Origin: Leucocoprinus leucothites | Lineage: Eukaryota; Basidiomycota; Agaricomycetes; Agaricales; Agaricaceae | Direction of reading: 5' to 3' | Assembly (NCBI GenBank): GCA_013368445.1 | Contig: JAACJO010000002.1 | Span: forward strand, 2,108,001-2,172,000 | Length of the DNA stretch: 64,000 nt | Shown here: piece by piece, positions 52,203 through 63,632 of the stretch | How positions within the stretch are numbered: position 1 is the first letter of the stretch | How the letters are laid out: each line of letters begins with the position of its first letter | Notes under the pieces: generated by a model | Told to the model about the DNA's origin: nothing | What the model saw: the letters and a program-made list of their open reading frames with translations, nothing else | Database searches by the model: none | Position numbers and translations under genes: made by a program

Positions 52203-52508
52203 GAGGAGAGAAAGTCCCGTTTATATGAGATATGTGGACTCATGGACTATGATATGGAGATAGACGAATCATGCTTTAACACCCTCGACACTATCATAAA
52301 ATTAGAGTGTGACGAACCCCATACTGACTTGGGAGCCTTCAATCGTACACACGAAGCTTTACAGAAGCTGATGGAGCGCAAGGGTTGGGAAATAGAAGTT
52401 GGTGTAGAAGAGAGCAAAACGAACCTGGAGGCTAGGGCTCGACGGTCGTTAAATCACACAGATATCTGTTTTAGGCTGGCTGCTATCAGACACTCACCTG
52501 CCACGTAA
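52203..52508 (+). pseudogene. Fragment of a second DUF6535-type gene (last exon only)
   Basis: After a TTATTACAG acceptor, an open stretch to the stop at 52508 matches the last exon of the DUF6535 gene at 51141-51442 in length, spacing and key residues: MEIDESCFNTLDTIIKLE for MDANESHLSALYSILALE, FNRTHEALQKLMERKGWE for FQRMDRVLQSWMEHQNWE, then ESKTNLEARARR and a RLAAIR end. No membrane-domain exons are found upstream, so this is most likely the remnant of a tandem duplicate. A short independently expressed gene cannot be excluded. Confidence 0.65.
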
Positions 52509-53196
52509 TTTTCTTTTAGGAGTTTATTGCCTTGTCACGTTGAAATTACTAGGATAAACTCAGGAGCTGTATAATATTACCGATATCACAAACGAGGCAC
52601 CTGAAGAGAATATATAGCTAACTCGCGCGACCTTGAGGTCTACACATGTCCAGCGAGCATGCTTAAATAAATCATTGCATTGTCATCTGATGTGAGATGC
52701 AAGACCGTCAAACCAGCCTCGCAAAAGTTTCACGGCAGTGGTATGAGTGAGGCAGGGAGCCACTGATGAGCTGTAAGCTGTTTATACCTTGTATAACTCA
52801 TAGTCTATCGTTTACAGCGATCATGACGATATGATATCATTTTATTCAGCTTCGTTTTGTCTTTGCGGCCGGTGGATGTCGAAGGTTGCGGGGTAAGCTT
52901 CCGAAAGGCTGGGGACGATCAATTGATGATCAAATCAATCGATCAACAAAAAGTCGGAGTGGTCCGGAGTTCGTGGTGGTGGTTTCCATTCAACCAATAG
53001 GCTTCATTATATCGCAATCTTCTGAGCTAATATCCTTATATCTATATCGGTCGCCTTCCCTCTCGCGATGCTACTCTCATATAAGCAGCCTTTCTCTCGT
53101 TGGCGCCCTACCTCCCCAACAGCTTATCGAAGTAGCTCCTCCGCAGGCCTGGGCGCTTAGCACCCTTCCACGTAGAATATAGGCTCTCAGCTCGCG
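52509..53196. promoter_or_regulatory. Promoter region of kinase-array copy 2
   Basis: No gene is seen. A TATAAG box at 53080-53085, followed by CAGCCTT, lies about 115 nt upstream of the ATG at 53197. A very similar TATAAG...TGCCTT element stands about 90 nt before the ATG of array copy 4. The leader is rich in pyrimidines (53,045-53,130). Confidence 0.5.
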
Positions 53197-56100
53197 ATGG
53201 AAGCTGCTACTCCAGAGTCACCTGTACCTAATGAATCTGATGTATTCGCGGCTCTCCACCACCTGGTCTCGCGTATTGATATCGAGACTCGAGTAGATGA
53301 AGTGGTTAAAAGGGCCCAAAGTCTCAACGCAAAGGAAAAGCAGCTTCTGGTCGACTGTCTGAGTATGGTACGCTTACACAGTTCTCCCTCTTCAAAATTT
53401 CAATGATTGAACTGTCTACCAAGGCTCTCGATCGAGAGGCTACACCCCTGAGGAATCGTACTCATGTCTGGCGCTCACTCATTGAAGTCGCTTCATCTGT
53501 CAATATCTTCGCTCAGAACCATACGCTGAGTTCTCAGCATCTCAATCCCGAAGATGACCCGATATCGCCTGGTGTCTTTAGGATATCGGGTAATATACCT
53601 GCGCGCGTCAAGATACTGAAGCAGATCAGAGAGGATACTACTGTAGTGGGTCCTGGCAACTTACACGGGAGTGTCTAGAACTGACTGCTGGTAGCTCTAC
53701 ACCAAATCACTCATTAGCTATGTTCATTTGTCGCATCCAAACATCTTACCGCTGTATGCTGTTTTCTTTGATGGCGAAGACTATCCATCCATCGTAACGC
53801 CATGCATTACCAACGGAAATATTTGCGACTATGTAAGGGAACACCCCGAAGTACCCCGTCCGCCCCTCGTAAGTCTGTCTTTTGATCCACTGCGGTTTGA
53901 TGTTGAATGCTTAGATTTCCGACGTGATCAATGGATTATTTCATATTCACCAACTCAACATTGCTCATGGTGGACTTCATCCAGTACAGTTTCACCAACT
54001 CAGACGCTCTATGACACCTGACAACTTTTTTTGTAGGAAAATGTCTTGATCTCGGTCGATGGACGAGCTTTACTCGCAAATCCTGGTACTGCATCCGCCA
54101 CAGAAGATCTTGATTCATTTCCAGTCCGTTACTCAGCGCCCGAATTAGTGGGGACGGACGACACTATTGAGCCCACTCAGGCAACTGATATGTGGTCTTT
54201 CGCGTGTCTATGCTATGAGGTATATTTTGAGCCTTTGCATCAGTACTCCGACTCACGCTCTACTCTAGGTGCTTTCAGGAAAGGTCCCCTTTTTTCAGAT
54301 CGCCAGGGACTTCAGGGTCTCGGGCGCCATATTGTCGGGAATCAAACCAAGTCGGCCAGGGAGAGAAGGAGCTGGTGGAGATGGAATAGATGATGCAATG
54401 TGGCAACTATTGCTCTTGTGTTGGGAGCTGGATCCCAAAGGTCGCCCTTTCTGTTTACAGATTCACCAAATCCTCTTGGGCATGACTATTGAAGATACTC
54501 GCCCAGCGGCGAAACCGATCATTCAACCTGGAACTATCAAGGGATCAGCTCTGAACCTGGAATATGCAAAGGATAACCTTATGCAGGTTCTTAGTTCAGA
54601 TCACTCACCTTCCCTTCGTGTACCCAAACACCTTCGCAAGTTGCTGTCTAGTTTCCTCCCCGACACCTCTGGGCTAAATGCAACTGTTGCTGCCGCAAAA
54701 AAGCTTAGCCCAGATGATACTCAGATGCTTGTTGATTTCTTAGACCTGGTGAGCTCCGCTAGGTCCATTTATATCGAAAAGGTCTCACCGAGTATTCCTC
54801 AAGGTGCTCGAAGATCTCCCCGATCTTCATCTTAACCCCATCTGCTTTCTGCTTTCCAGTCTCATGGTTTCTACTCGCGTTATCCCTCTCCGCTACAAAC
54901 TCACTGGGATACAATACGATCCCATACCTATATCCAGCATCCAGCATGCCAAGGCCTATAAAGCGCGTGGTTTGAATGTATGTGTCAACGCTGTCACAGC
55001 TTCTTGGCTTGTCAAGGTATGTGCATGCGTTTCACAGGGTACACCCCATGTACACCATCTCAGAACATATAGAGCATTCTTGCGCGGCTACCGGACTGGT
55101 ATCACGCTTCACACCCAAAGATCATCCAATTTTATGGTGTATTTCACGAAGGCGCTAATGAATCTCCGTGGTTATTTGTTGTGACACCATTTTGGGCCAA
55201 CGGCAACATGGAAGACTATGCACTCACTCTTCCACAAAAATCTCGGCTACCATTAGTGAGTAGCCACTAACTTTCGTCGTAACAAGAGCCGCAACCTAGT
55301 TCAGATTTCGGACGCTATCGATGGCTTGATTTTCTTGGACAATCTGGGACTGGCACTTCTTTATTGTAAAAAGGTTCGTCCTCTCATATATCAGAAATAC
55401 ATTGTATTCAGCTAGCCACTCTCAGGAACATATCATGGTATCAGATGATGGCAGGGCAGTCCTCTTACACTTCGACGCGAGCACCTTGTATAGCGAAGAA
55501 CCTCTCCCAATAACACGTCAGCTCCGCTTCTATCCCCCCAACGCTCGCTTCAACACCCCGGACGTTGTATGGTCGTTCGCCTGTTTTTGCTACACGGTAA
55601 GCCATATATCCAATCTTGCTCGTTTGCCTAGACATCAAAATATCTGCAGGTACTTTCACGAAAACTGCCATATTATCAGTACACGGATGATGAAGAAATA
55701 CAAGCTGCCATATCCCGAGGCGAACTTCCGAAACGGCCCGAACACAGAGACGATGACATGGATCAGATTGATGACCAGGCATGGAATCTCATTACAAAAT
55801 GCTGCAGACTCGAACGCAATGATCGCCCGGCTGCCTCCACTGTCCAAGACACAATATCATCTTGGAGAATAGAGGACCATCGTCTCTCGGTCAATGACTC
55901 GCCGGGGTCTATGCTTCTCGAAATGAGAGCTCGTCCGAATGTAGACTTCAATCGCGTAGAATCACTTCTCAGCAAGATCCAGGCAAGTTAACTCACTATT
56001 TCAAAATGGTCGCACGAGGTAATCTTGTTCTCTTCAGGTTGAGCTATTGAGGGAACCGCTTTCCAAGCTTCTGCAGAATCACATAAAAGACGTGATGGGG

Positions 56101-57634
56101 GCAACAACGGAACTCGACCTTGATGATACTCGGATTCTTGTTGATTTCCTGGATCTGGTATGCCTCTGTTCATCGCATGGGCTAGTTCCGTTTCATAGAT
56201 CTTCAATTCACAGGCCCTTAAAAATCACCTTTCTATATCTGAAGAACAGAACCGCGTCTTGGCTTTACTTTCAAGAATCACATCGTCTACACATATTTTC
56301 CCTCAGCGTTATGAGCTCAAAGGTATCAAATATCATGCGTGTCCAATGGCAGAAGGAGGATATGGGACCATCCATCGAGGAACTGACCTCAATGTATGCG
56401 TGAAGGTAATGACCCAAGTTGATCCTAAAGCTCTAACAGTGCGTGCTAAGGCTGAACTATATGTGGTTGATCTTTACACGACCTCCGCAGCCGTGGATCA
56501 GGGAACTGATCGTCTGGGCACACGCATCGCACCCGAACATCTTGCCATTTTGCGGCGTACTGCTTGAGAATGTAAACAACTCTCAGCGGATTTGCTTGGT
56601 CTCGCCGTTTATGAAGAACGGGAATTTGCATGATTATGGACCTCGTCTTTCGCAGAAATCTCGAATACCTCTAGTATGCATATTTCTAAGTTTTCTGTTC
56701 TTTCACAAACACGGTCCAATCATTTTCAGATTCTCGATGTCATCAACGGTCTACACTATCTACATGGATTGGGAATCGTACACAGTGATCTAAAGGGGGT
56801 ATGTCCAGTAACATGTGAACCAAATGTTCGATCACTCATTCACACGCGATATGTAACAGGAAAACGTTTTGATTTCAAATGAAGGTCGAGCCATGATCAC
56901 GGATTTTGGGACGACTCAGATTACAACAGCCACTGTCACGACGACTGCTTCGCTTGTTCCGACTACCCTCCGGTTCGCAGCACCAGAGGTGGTACTGACA
57001 AGTGGACCACCAACTAAGGAGCGTGACATCTGGTCTTTCGGCTGTCTTTGCTACGAGGTATGTGCTCATTATTGGGAACATTCCTTGAGATCCTTATCTT
57101 TCACAAGATTCTTTCCCGAGAAGTCCCCTATTATCAGTATGCCCAAACTGTCCAAGTGTCAGCTGCCTTGGCTCGAAAAGAACTTCCGAAACGGCCCGGT
57201 TCCACAAGCCGCAACACTGTTAATGAGGCTAATGACAACGACTGGGATGATGACGATGATGAAGACTGGGACGAAATTGATGATCAGGCTTGGGACCTGA
57301 TCATAAAGTGCTGCAAACCTGAGCCCGAGGATCGACTCAAGACCCCAGCTATCCAGGAGTTGATTGTCGACATGAAGATCTGGGATGACCGCCCGGCAGC
57401 AAAAGGTGTCTTTGGCACAGAGATTTCCAAGCTCAGAACAAGCCCTGAGATCAACTTGAACCGCGTAGGAGAGCTCCTAGATAAACTTCAGGTATGTTGA
57501 CACCTCATTTTGTTTTGGTACAATCATTTATTCCCTCTCAACAGAAGACGGTGGTTCCTGCTGCAGAAGTAGAAGAGCTTAGCTTTATTGAACATTTCAA
57601 TTCGTCGTATAGTAGAATTTACGAGGCGCTCTAA
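53197..57634 (+). CDS. Triple kinase-fold protein, array copy 2
   Basis: Eighteen exons, all introns phase 0: 53197-53367, 53424-53642, 53695-53868, 53915-53983, 54037-54219, 54269-54748, 54804-55016, 55073-55255, 55305-55373, 55426-55596, 55650-55982, 56038-56157, 56214-56438, 56491-56673, 56730-56798, 56860-57057, 57108-57491 and 57545-57634; product 1,177 residues. Unit 1 has AHGGLHPENVL and NPG where DFG should be. Unit 2 has no catalytic loop (LGLALLYCKK then EHIMVSDDGRAVLL). Unit 3 keeps AEGGYGTIHRG, VCVKVM, VHSDLKGENVL, ITDFG and AAPEVV. The tail KTVVPAAE matches the other copies. Intron 11 starts with GC (CAG|GCAAGT) and intron 9 with GTTCGT. No stops or frame breaks were found, so this copy should be expressed. 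Partner and substrate unknown. Confidence 0.85.
55983..56037 (+). other. GC-AG intron in kinase-array copy 2
   Basis: The 55-nt intron between exons 11 and 12 begins CAG|GCAAGT and ends TCTTCAG. The same intron in copies 1 and 3 begins with GT. The +1 to +6 match to consensus is otherwise perfect, as usual for GC donors, and the flanking reading frame is conserved. Confidence 0.75.
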
Positions 57635-58091
57635 TGCGAGTGTAATGACGTATAAGATGTAGAAGTACATGTATGGGGTGATGTGTACCGCGGTGGATGC
57701 GCCATGGATCGCTTTGTATAAGCGTGAACAAGGGCCTGCAAGCTTGCCGGAGGTGACTTTCTTGTTTTATGCAGCCAGTATGCACGACTCTTGATCATGA
57801 GCTCCTAGGTGTGCGCTCACGAACTTGTATTGACGGTATGATGAAAGATGTTGGAATCCGTGCAGCCGGATCTTGCCGTACCTTTATATGTACTTTCAAG
57901 GACATGGGAATGAAGACCGCCCTGAGAATCAGACGCCTTCTCGCCTTGACTCGATGATCAAGCAATAGCTATTTTAGTAGTCTCTAGCAGCCTTGTCATT
58001 ATCTATTAAGCGTCCTTGGGTATTCCCCCCTTACCTTGATACACCCCCTCCACGAGTGCGGGCGCTTATATACTGGCACTTCAGTCCGGGA
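57635..58091. promoter_or_regulatory. Short spacer between array copies 2 and 3
   Basis: Only 457 nt separate the copy 2 stop from the copy 3 ATG. A CTTATATACT TATA-like box lies at about 58,064-58,073, some 25 nt before the ATG at 58092, so the leader may be very short. A small frame at 57769-57957 has no family. Confidence 0.45.
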
Positions 58092-61000
58092 ATGGACCCC
58101 CTACCCTCGCCGCAGGGATCTGTTAGCCCGACATCCAGCATACTGAATGAATCTGATGTATTCTCAACTCTGCACCATTTGGTCTCGCGGATTGATGCAG
58201 AGAGTAGGGTGGAAGAAGTGGCTGAAAAGGCGCAGAGTCTTGGTAGTGAGGCAATCCAGCTCTTGATAGATTGTCTGAGCATGGTACGTTCATACCCATT
58301 TGCCAGAATCATCTGGTTGAACTATCTCTCAAGGCTATAGATCGAGATGCTGCACCGTTGAAAAGCCGTGCATTTGTTTGGCGGTTACTTGTCAAAGTTG
58401 CATCGTCTGCCAAAGTCTTCGCTCGAAATCACACTCTCAGCTCCGAGCATATTTCCCCTGAAAGCGACTCTCCAACGTCTGATACCTATACGGTGTCGGG
58501 GAAAGCACCTGTACGGGTCAAAAAAATGAGAGGAACCAGTGATGATAGTAAAGTAAACCCTTAGCTTTTGGTGAAAGCAGACTTGGGCGTTGATGTGACT
58601 TGCTAGTTGTTCACAGAAGCGCTTATCAGCTGGGTCCATTTATCGCATCCAAATGTCCTACCACTTTATGCCATCTTCAATGAGGGCGAAAATCATCCCT
58701 ACCTGGTTTCTCCATACACAATGAACCGGAATATTCGTGATTATATACAAGACAATCCTGATATTTCCCAAATGCTCTTGGTATGTGTATCTTTCCTCGG
58801 TCATCACAACCCCCAGGTTTACTCTCTTAGATCTCTGACGTTGTCAATGGTCTGTCCTGCATGCACCAGCTGGACATCATTCATGGCGGACTCAATCCAG
58901 TGCGCTCAAGCCCTTTCCTTGCTCTTTGCTGTCTGAGTGACATTTTTTAACAGGAAAATGTGCTGATATCAATTGAGGGGCGAGCGGTAATCACAAACCT
59001 TGATTCATCGGATCCACCTCCCGTTCGCTATTCAGCGCCTGAGCTAGTGGCGGATGAAGGCAACCAACCAACAAAGGCGACCAATATGTGGGCATTCGCT
59101 TGCCTGTGCTATGAGGTGTGTTTTAGTTTCGATACATAAGCGTTGGCTGACTCGTGTTCAAGTTGCTCTCTGGAACAGCGCCGTTTTGTCATATTGCCAA
59201 GGAATTTAGGGTTGCGGTTACGATAGCCGCAGGGGGGAAGCCAAATCGACCAGGACAGGGAGGTGTCAGTGGAAATGCAATAGACGATGCGCTGTGGCAG
59301 ATCATGTTGATGTGCTGGGAATTTGAGCCCGAAGATCGCCCGACATGTTTAACAGTCCAACAAATATTTCTCGGCATCGACACGCAAGATGATCGCCCAG
59401 CACTATCCGAGACCGTCCAATCCAAGGTTGTGGTGACATCTACTATCGACTTCGAGCACACGAAAGCTAGCTTGATGGGAGTGCTTGGTTCTGATCATTC
59501 GCCTTCACTCCGAGTTCCTGAACACCTTAGGAAAATGCTCTCTAGTTTTGTCCCTGATACCGCCAAGCTCAACGAGACTGTCGCCGCGGCAAAAAAGTTC
59601 AGCCCCAATGATACTCAGATGTTTCTGGATTTACTTGACCTGGTAGGCTCCTAATAATTCCTTCTCTTTTCAAAACTCTTTAATAAATTGTTAATCAAAG
59701 GTGCTTGAAGACCTCCCTAATCTCCATCAAGATCCAGTCTGCATCCTGCTGTCCAGCATCATCCCGTCTACTCACATCATCCCCTATCGCTACAAGCTGA
59801 ATGGCATACAATACGACCCTACACCGGTATATGAAGGCCCTCACGTCAAGGTGTACAAGGGCAGAGGTCCGAACGTACGAGTCAACGTCACAACAAGACC
59901 TTGGCTTATAAAGGTACGTCCAGCATGGTGCATACAGTGTCTCGTCCACGCGATTCCAGCATAATAAATGTAGGGTTTCCTGACATCATTACCGGACTGG
60001 TCTCAAGTGTCGCACCCGAATGTCATTCCATTTCATGGGGTATTTCAAGAAGGCACCATTGAGGGCCCGCGGTTTTGCGTGGTAACTACGTTCTGGGAAA
60101 ACGGCAATTTGGAAGACTACGCGCTCACCCTTCCACAAAATTCCCGAATCCCCTTAGTAAGCGGTGGCCTGTCTCTAAATCACATTGAGAACTAGAGCAA
60201 AATCTAGATTCTCGACGTTATCAATGCTATAGCTTATTTGCATAGCGAAGGCATCGGCTTTAAATATTTCAGAAAAGTAGGCCCCCGTTATTTCGACCAG
60301 ATATACATCTGATATCTCGCAGGAACATGTCATGATATCAGAAGCAGGCAGAGCAGCCCTTGCATGTTTCAACTCGGCCTACCTCTTCGAGAAAGAAGAT
60401 ACATCCTCAACACGTGAGCTCCGCTACAGCGCCCCAAACGTAGACTTCTACAATTCAGACAATATCTGGTCATTTGGCTGTCTGTGCTACAAGGTACTTA
60501 TTTTCACTCATAAGCTCCTTGGTATTTCACCCTGACCAGACGACGATCTGAAGCTACTCTCGCGAAACGAACCATATTATCAATATGCTGAAGATGCAGA
60601 AATCCGATCTGCAGTCTCTGAAGGTCAGCTTCCGAAGCAACCTGACAACACTGACGACGGTATGGAAAAGATTGATGACCAGTGGTGGGGTCTCATCACA
60701 AAATGCTGCAGCCTTGAGCGTGGTGATCGTCCGACAGCTTTACAAGCCAAGGAACAGATTATAAGCTGGGGGAAAGAGAGCAATCTTCCCCTAGTCAAAG
60801 GTCCCCCTGAAACCAATTTTCTTGCGATGAGATCTCGCCCAAATCTGGATTTTCATCTTGTAGAAGCACTTCTCCGCAAAATCCAAGTAGGCCAGATGAT
60901 GTTGCTTGGCTAACACACACAATGACATAGCCCCTCTTCAGGTTGAACTCTTACGAAGCCCACTTTCCAAACTTCTTCAAAATCACATCAAGGATGTGGC

Positions 61001-62528
61001 GCAAGCAGCGACGGAGCTCGAGCCCGATGATACTCGGACTCTAGTAGACTTTTTGGACTTAGTATGCCTGCATTCGACTGGTCGATTGATTGCGCCTTAT
61101 TTGCTATTTGTTAGGCACTTAAAGATCACCTTTCCGTGTCCGGGGAGCAGAATCGTGTTCTGGCAGCACTTTCGAGGATTACATCATCTACGCATATCTT
61201 CCCCCAGAATTATGAGCTCAGAGGTATCAAATATCATTCACAGCCGATGGCGGAAGGAGGATATGGGACAGTGCATCGAGGGACAGACATCAATGTTTGT
61301 GTAAAAGTTATGACGCAGGTTGATCCGAAAGCTCTAACGGTGCGTGCCAACATTTTGAGTACATATGGTCCTATTTCGACATAACTCCCGCAGCCATGGA
61401 TCAGGGAGTTGATTCTCTGGGCACACGTATCGCATCCCAATATCTTACCTTTTTGTGGAATGTTGCTCGAGAATGTAAACAACCATCAGCGGATCTGCCT
61501 GGTATCTCCTTTCATGAAAAATGGGAATCTGCACGATTACGCACCCCGCCTTCCACAGAAATCTCGGCTACCTCTGGTATGTCCATCCTTTGTCCATTCC
61601 GTTTCAAAGATGATACAACGACTCATAGATTCTTGATGTCATTAACGGCCTCCACTATCTTCATGTGTTAGGCATTGTGCACAGCGATTTGAAAGGGGTA
61701 CCCAGTAACACTTCCTTTCTTTTCTCCACTACTAACCTACGTGGCCCTTGATAGGAAAACGTTCTGATCTCAAATCAGGGTCGATGCTTAATCACTGACT
61801 TCGGGACAACCCAAATTACAACAGCTACTGCGAGTACTACCACTTCACTAGTTCCGACTACTCTGCGATTTGCAGCACCCGAGGTAGTTTTGAGTAGCGG
61901 ACCACCGACCAAGGAGCGTGACATCTGGTCTTTTGGCTGCCTGTGTTACGAGGTAGGTGCTTGTCATCATCATCGGTTGCAGTATCTCAGAACCCAACTC
62001 GCTACAAGGTTCTTTCCCGACAAGTTCCGTACCATCAGTATGCACAGACTGTCCAAGTATCAGCCGCTTTGGCCAGGAAGGAGCTCCCAAGACGGCCAGG
62101 CTCTACTGCGAATCAAAACCCCAATGACGACCAGGTCGGGGACGATTGGGATGATTCTGACGAGGATGATTGGGATGAGATCGACGACCAGGCTTGGAAT
62201 CTGATTACAGGATGCTGTGCCCCTGAGCCCGAGGATCGTCTTGATACCTCAGCTATACAAGAGCTGATTGTTGACATGAAAATCTGGGACGATCGCCCAG
62301 CGGCAAAGCCTGCTCTTGGAATTGAAGTCGCCAAGCTTAGGGTAAAGTCTGAGATTGACTTGAATCGTGTGGGAGAGCTTCTGGACAAGCTCCAAGTAGG
62401 TTCAACCCCATTCTGTACCGAATCGTTATCTCATGAACACTCAACAGAAATCAGTTGTTCCTGCTGAGGAAGACGGCGAGTTCAGTTTCGTTGATCTCTT
62501 TAATTCGCTGGTTAGGCAACCATCCTGA
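58092..62528 (+). CDS. Triple kinase-fold protein, array copy 3
   Basis: Eighteen exons, all introns phase 0: 58092-58283, 58334-58552, 58607-58780, 58831-58899, 58954-59115, 59163-59642, 59701-59913, 59974-60156, 60208-60276, 60323-60493, 60554-60886, 60942-61061, 61115-61339, 61394-61576, 61629-61697, 61755-61952, 62009-62395 and 62448-62528; product 1,175 residues. The ATG at 58092 is preferred over any earlier in-frame codon because the NESDVF head aligns with the other copies. Exons 6 to 16 have the same lengths as in copy 2. Unit 1: IHGGLNPENVL, NLD for DFG. Unit 2: no catalytic loop, CFN for DFG. Unit 3: AEGGYGTVHRG, VCVKVM, VHSDLKGENVL, ITDFG, AAPEVV. The acidic insert before IDDQAWNLI differs in length from the other copies. 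Tail KSVVPAEE...FVDLFNSL. Confidence 0.85.
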
Positions 62529-63632
62529 TTCGTCCTAAACTTCATGAAAATATGATTTGGACAAGGTTATGAACTAGTATAGGTATTATGGTGTATAGAT
62601 TGTAGTCAAACGCTCACTGGAATATAGCTCATCATAATCAAGATGGGGCGATGATTATGTTGGTTTCCGTGCAATATCTCTGCTGAGTATACTCGAGTCG
62701 AAGTCGGAATTTGGGTCTGCCAAAACGTAGGTCACGCGTGGGCAGTTGGCTTACGAGTCACCAGCCACAGATTTGGTGGCAATGGTGATTAACATGGCTC
62801 TGTGCGATAGGTGACGGGTGCCCGTGTTGTGAGCTACTTAGTGTACAATGTGCGAACTTTTGTATGGTATGTGTACATCTATTGTGGTAGCTCCGCTTGA
62901 TGGGCGGAGGTGTATGAACCTGCGGCTGTCGAGATAACCTGTCCGAATGACACTGCCCCTCCTTCTTGCAATCATCGCCCCATCATCTCATCATCGTAGT
63001 ATTCACCCCATGACTGGATTACCTACATTGAGGGGCAAGAAGAACGGCGTCTCAGCAAACGGCGAGAGCTGAGCGGCTACTCACCCATTGCGATGGAGAA
63101 TACAGATATGAGTGGGCAAGAGAAGAAAAATTTCGGGCATGAACATCCTAAGGCGTCGTGTGGGTTGGATAAAGGGAGTTGTATTGATTTGTCGTGGAAT
63201 TTCGGCTCGTTGACTAGCCGGAAAACCAATACCAGTAGGTTTATTCTATGACCTTGGTTTTGTTCTGGTCTCTTGTTTAGCCAGAAGTATGACAGAGGAA
63301 TGTAAGGAGACCGATTAGTCGACCAGTAAATGAATGCCCGGGAGGTGTGACTCGGGAACTAAGTGGGTCTCTGGTGAAGACGTATTTTGCACGGGGGCTG
63401 AAAGCATTGGATGTCTGAACGCCCGTGTTCGGAGTGCTGGGTTTGTTTTGGTAAACGGCAAGTTGCGAAGACGAGTTGATCAGATTCAAGTCACCAGTTG
63501 ACCTTGATGCATTGATGTTCAGACGTCGTTATCAGAACACTTATAAGTCTGCCTTGGATCTCCGCCTCGTTCGCAGATTCCCCTGTCAGAGGGTGCGCCT
63601 ACCTCGTACCTCCCCCCGTTCAAGACCTCGAT
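62529..63632. promoter_or_regulatory. Spacer and promoter before array copy 4
   Basis: No gene is seen in this 1.1-kb stretch. A TATAAG box at 63542-63547, followed by TCTGCCTT, lies about 90 nt before the ATG at 63633 and matches the element before copy 2. Open frames at 63277-63489 (minus) and 63476-63685 (plus) have no coding signature. Confidence 0.45.
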
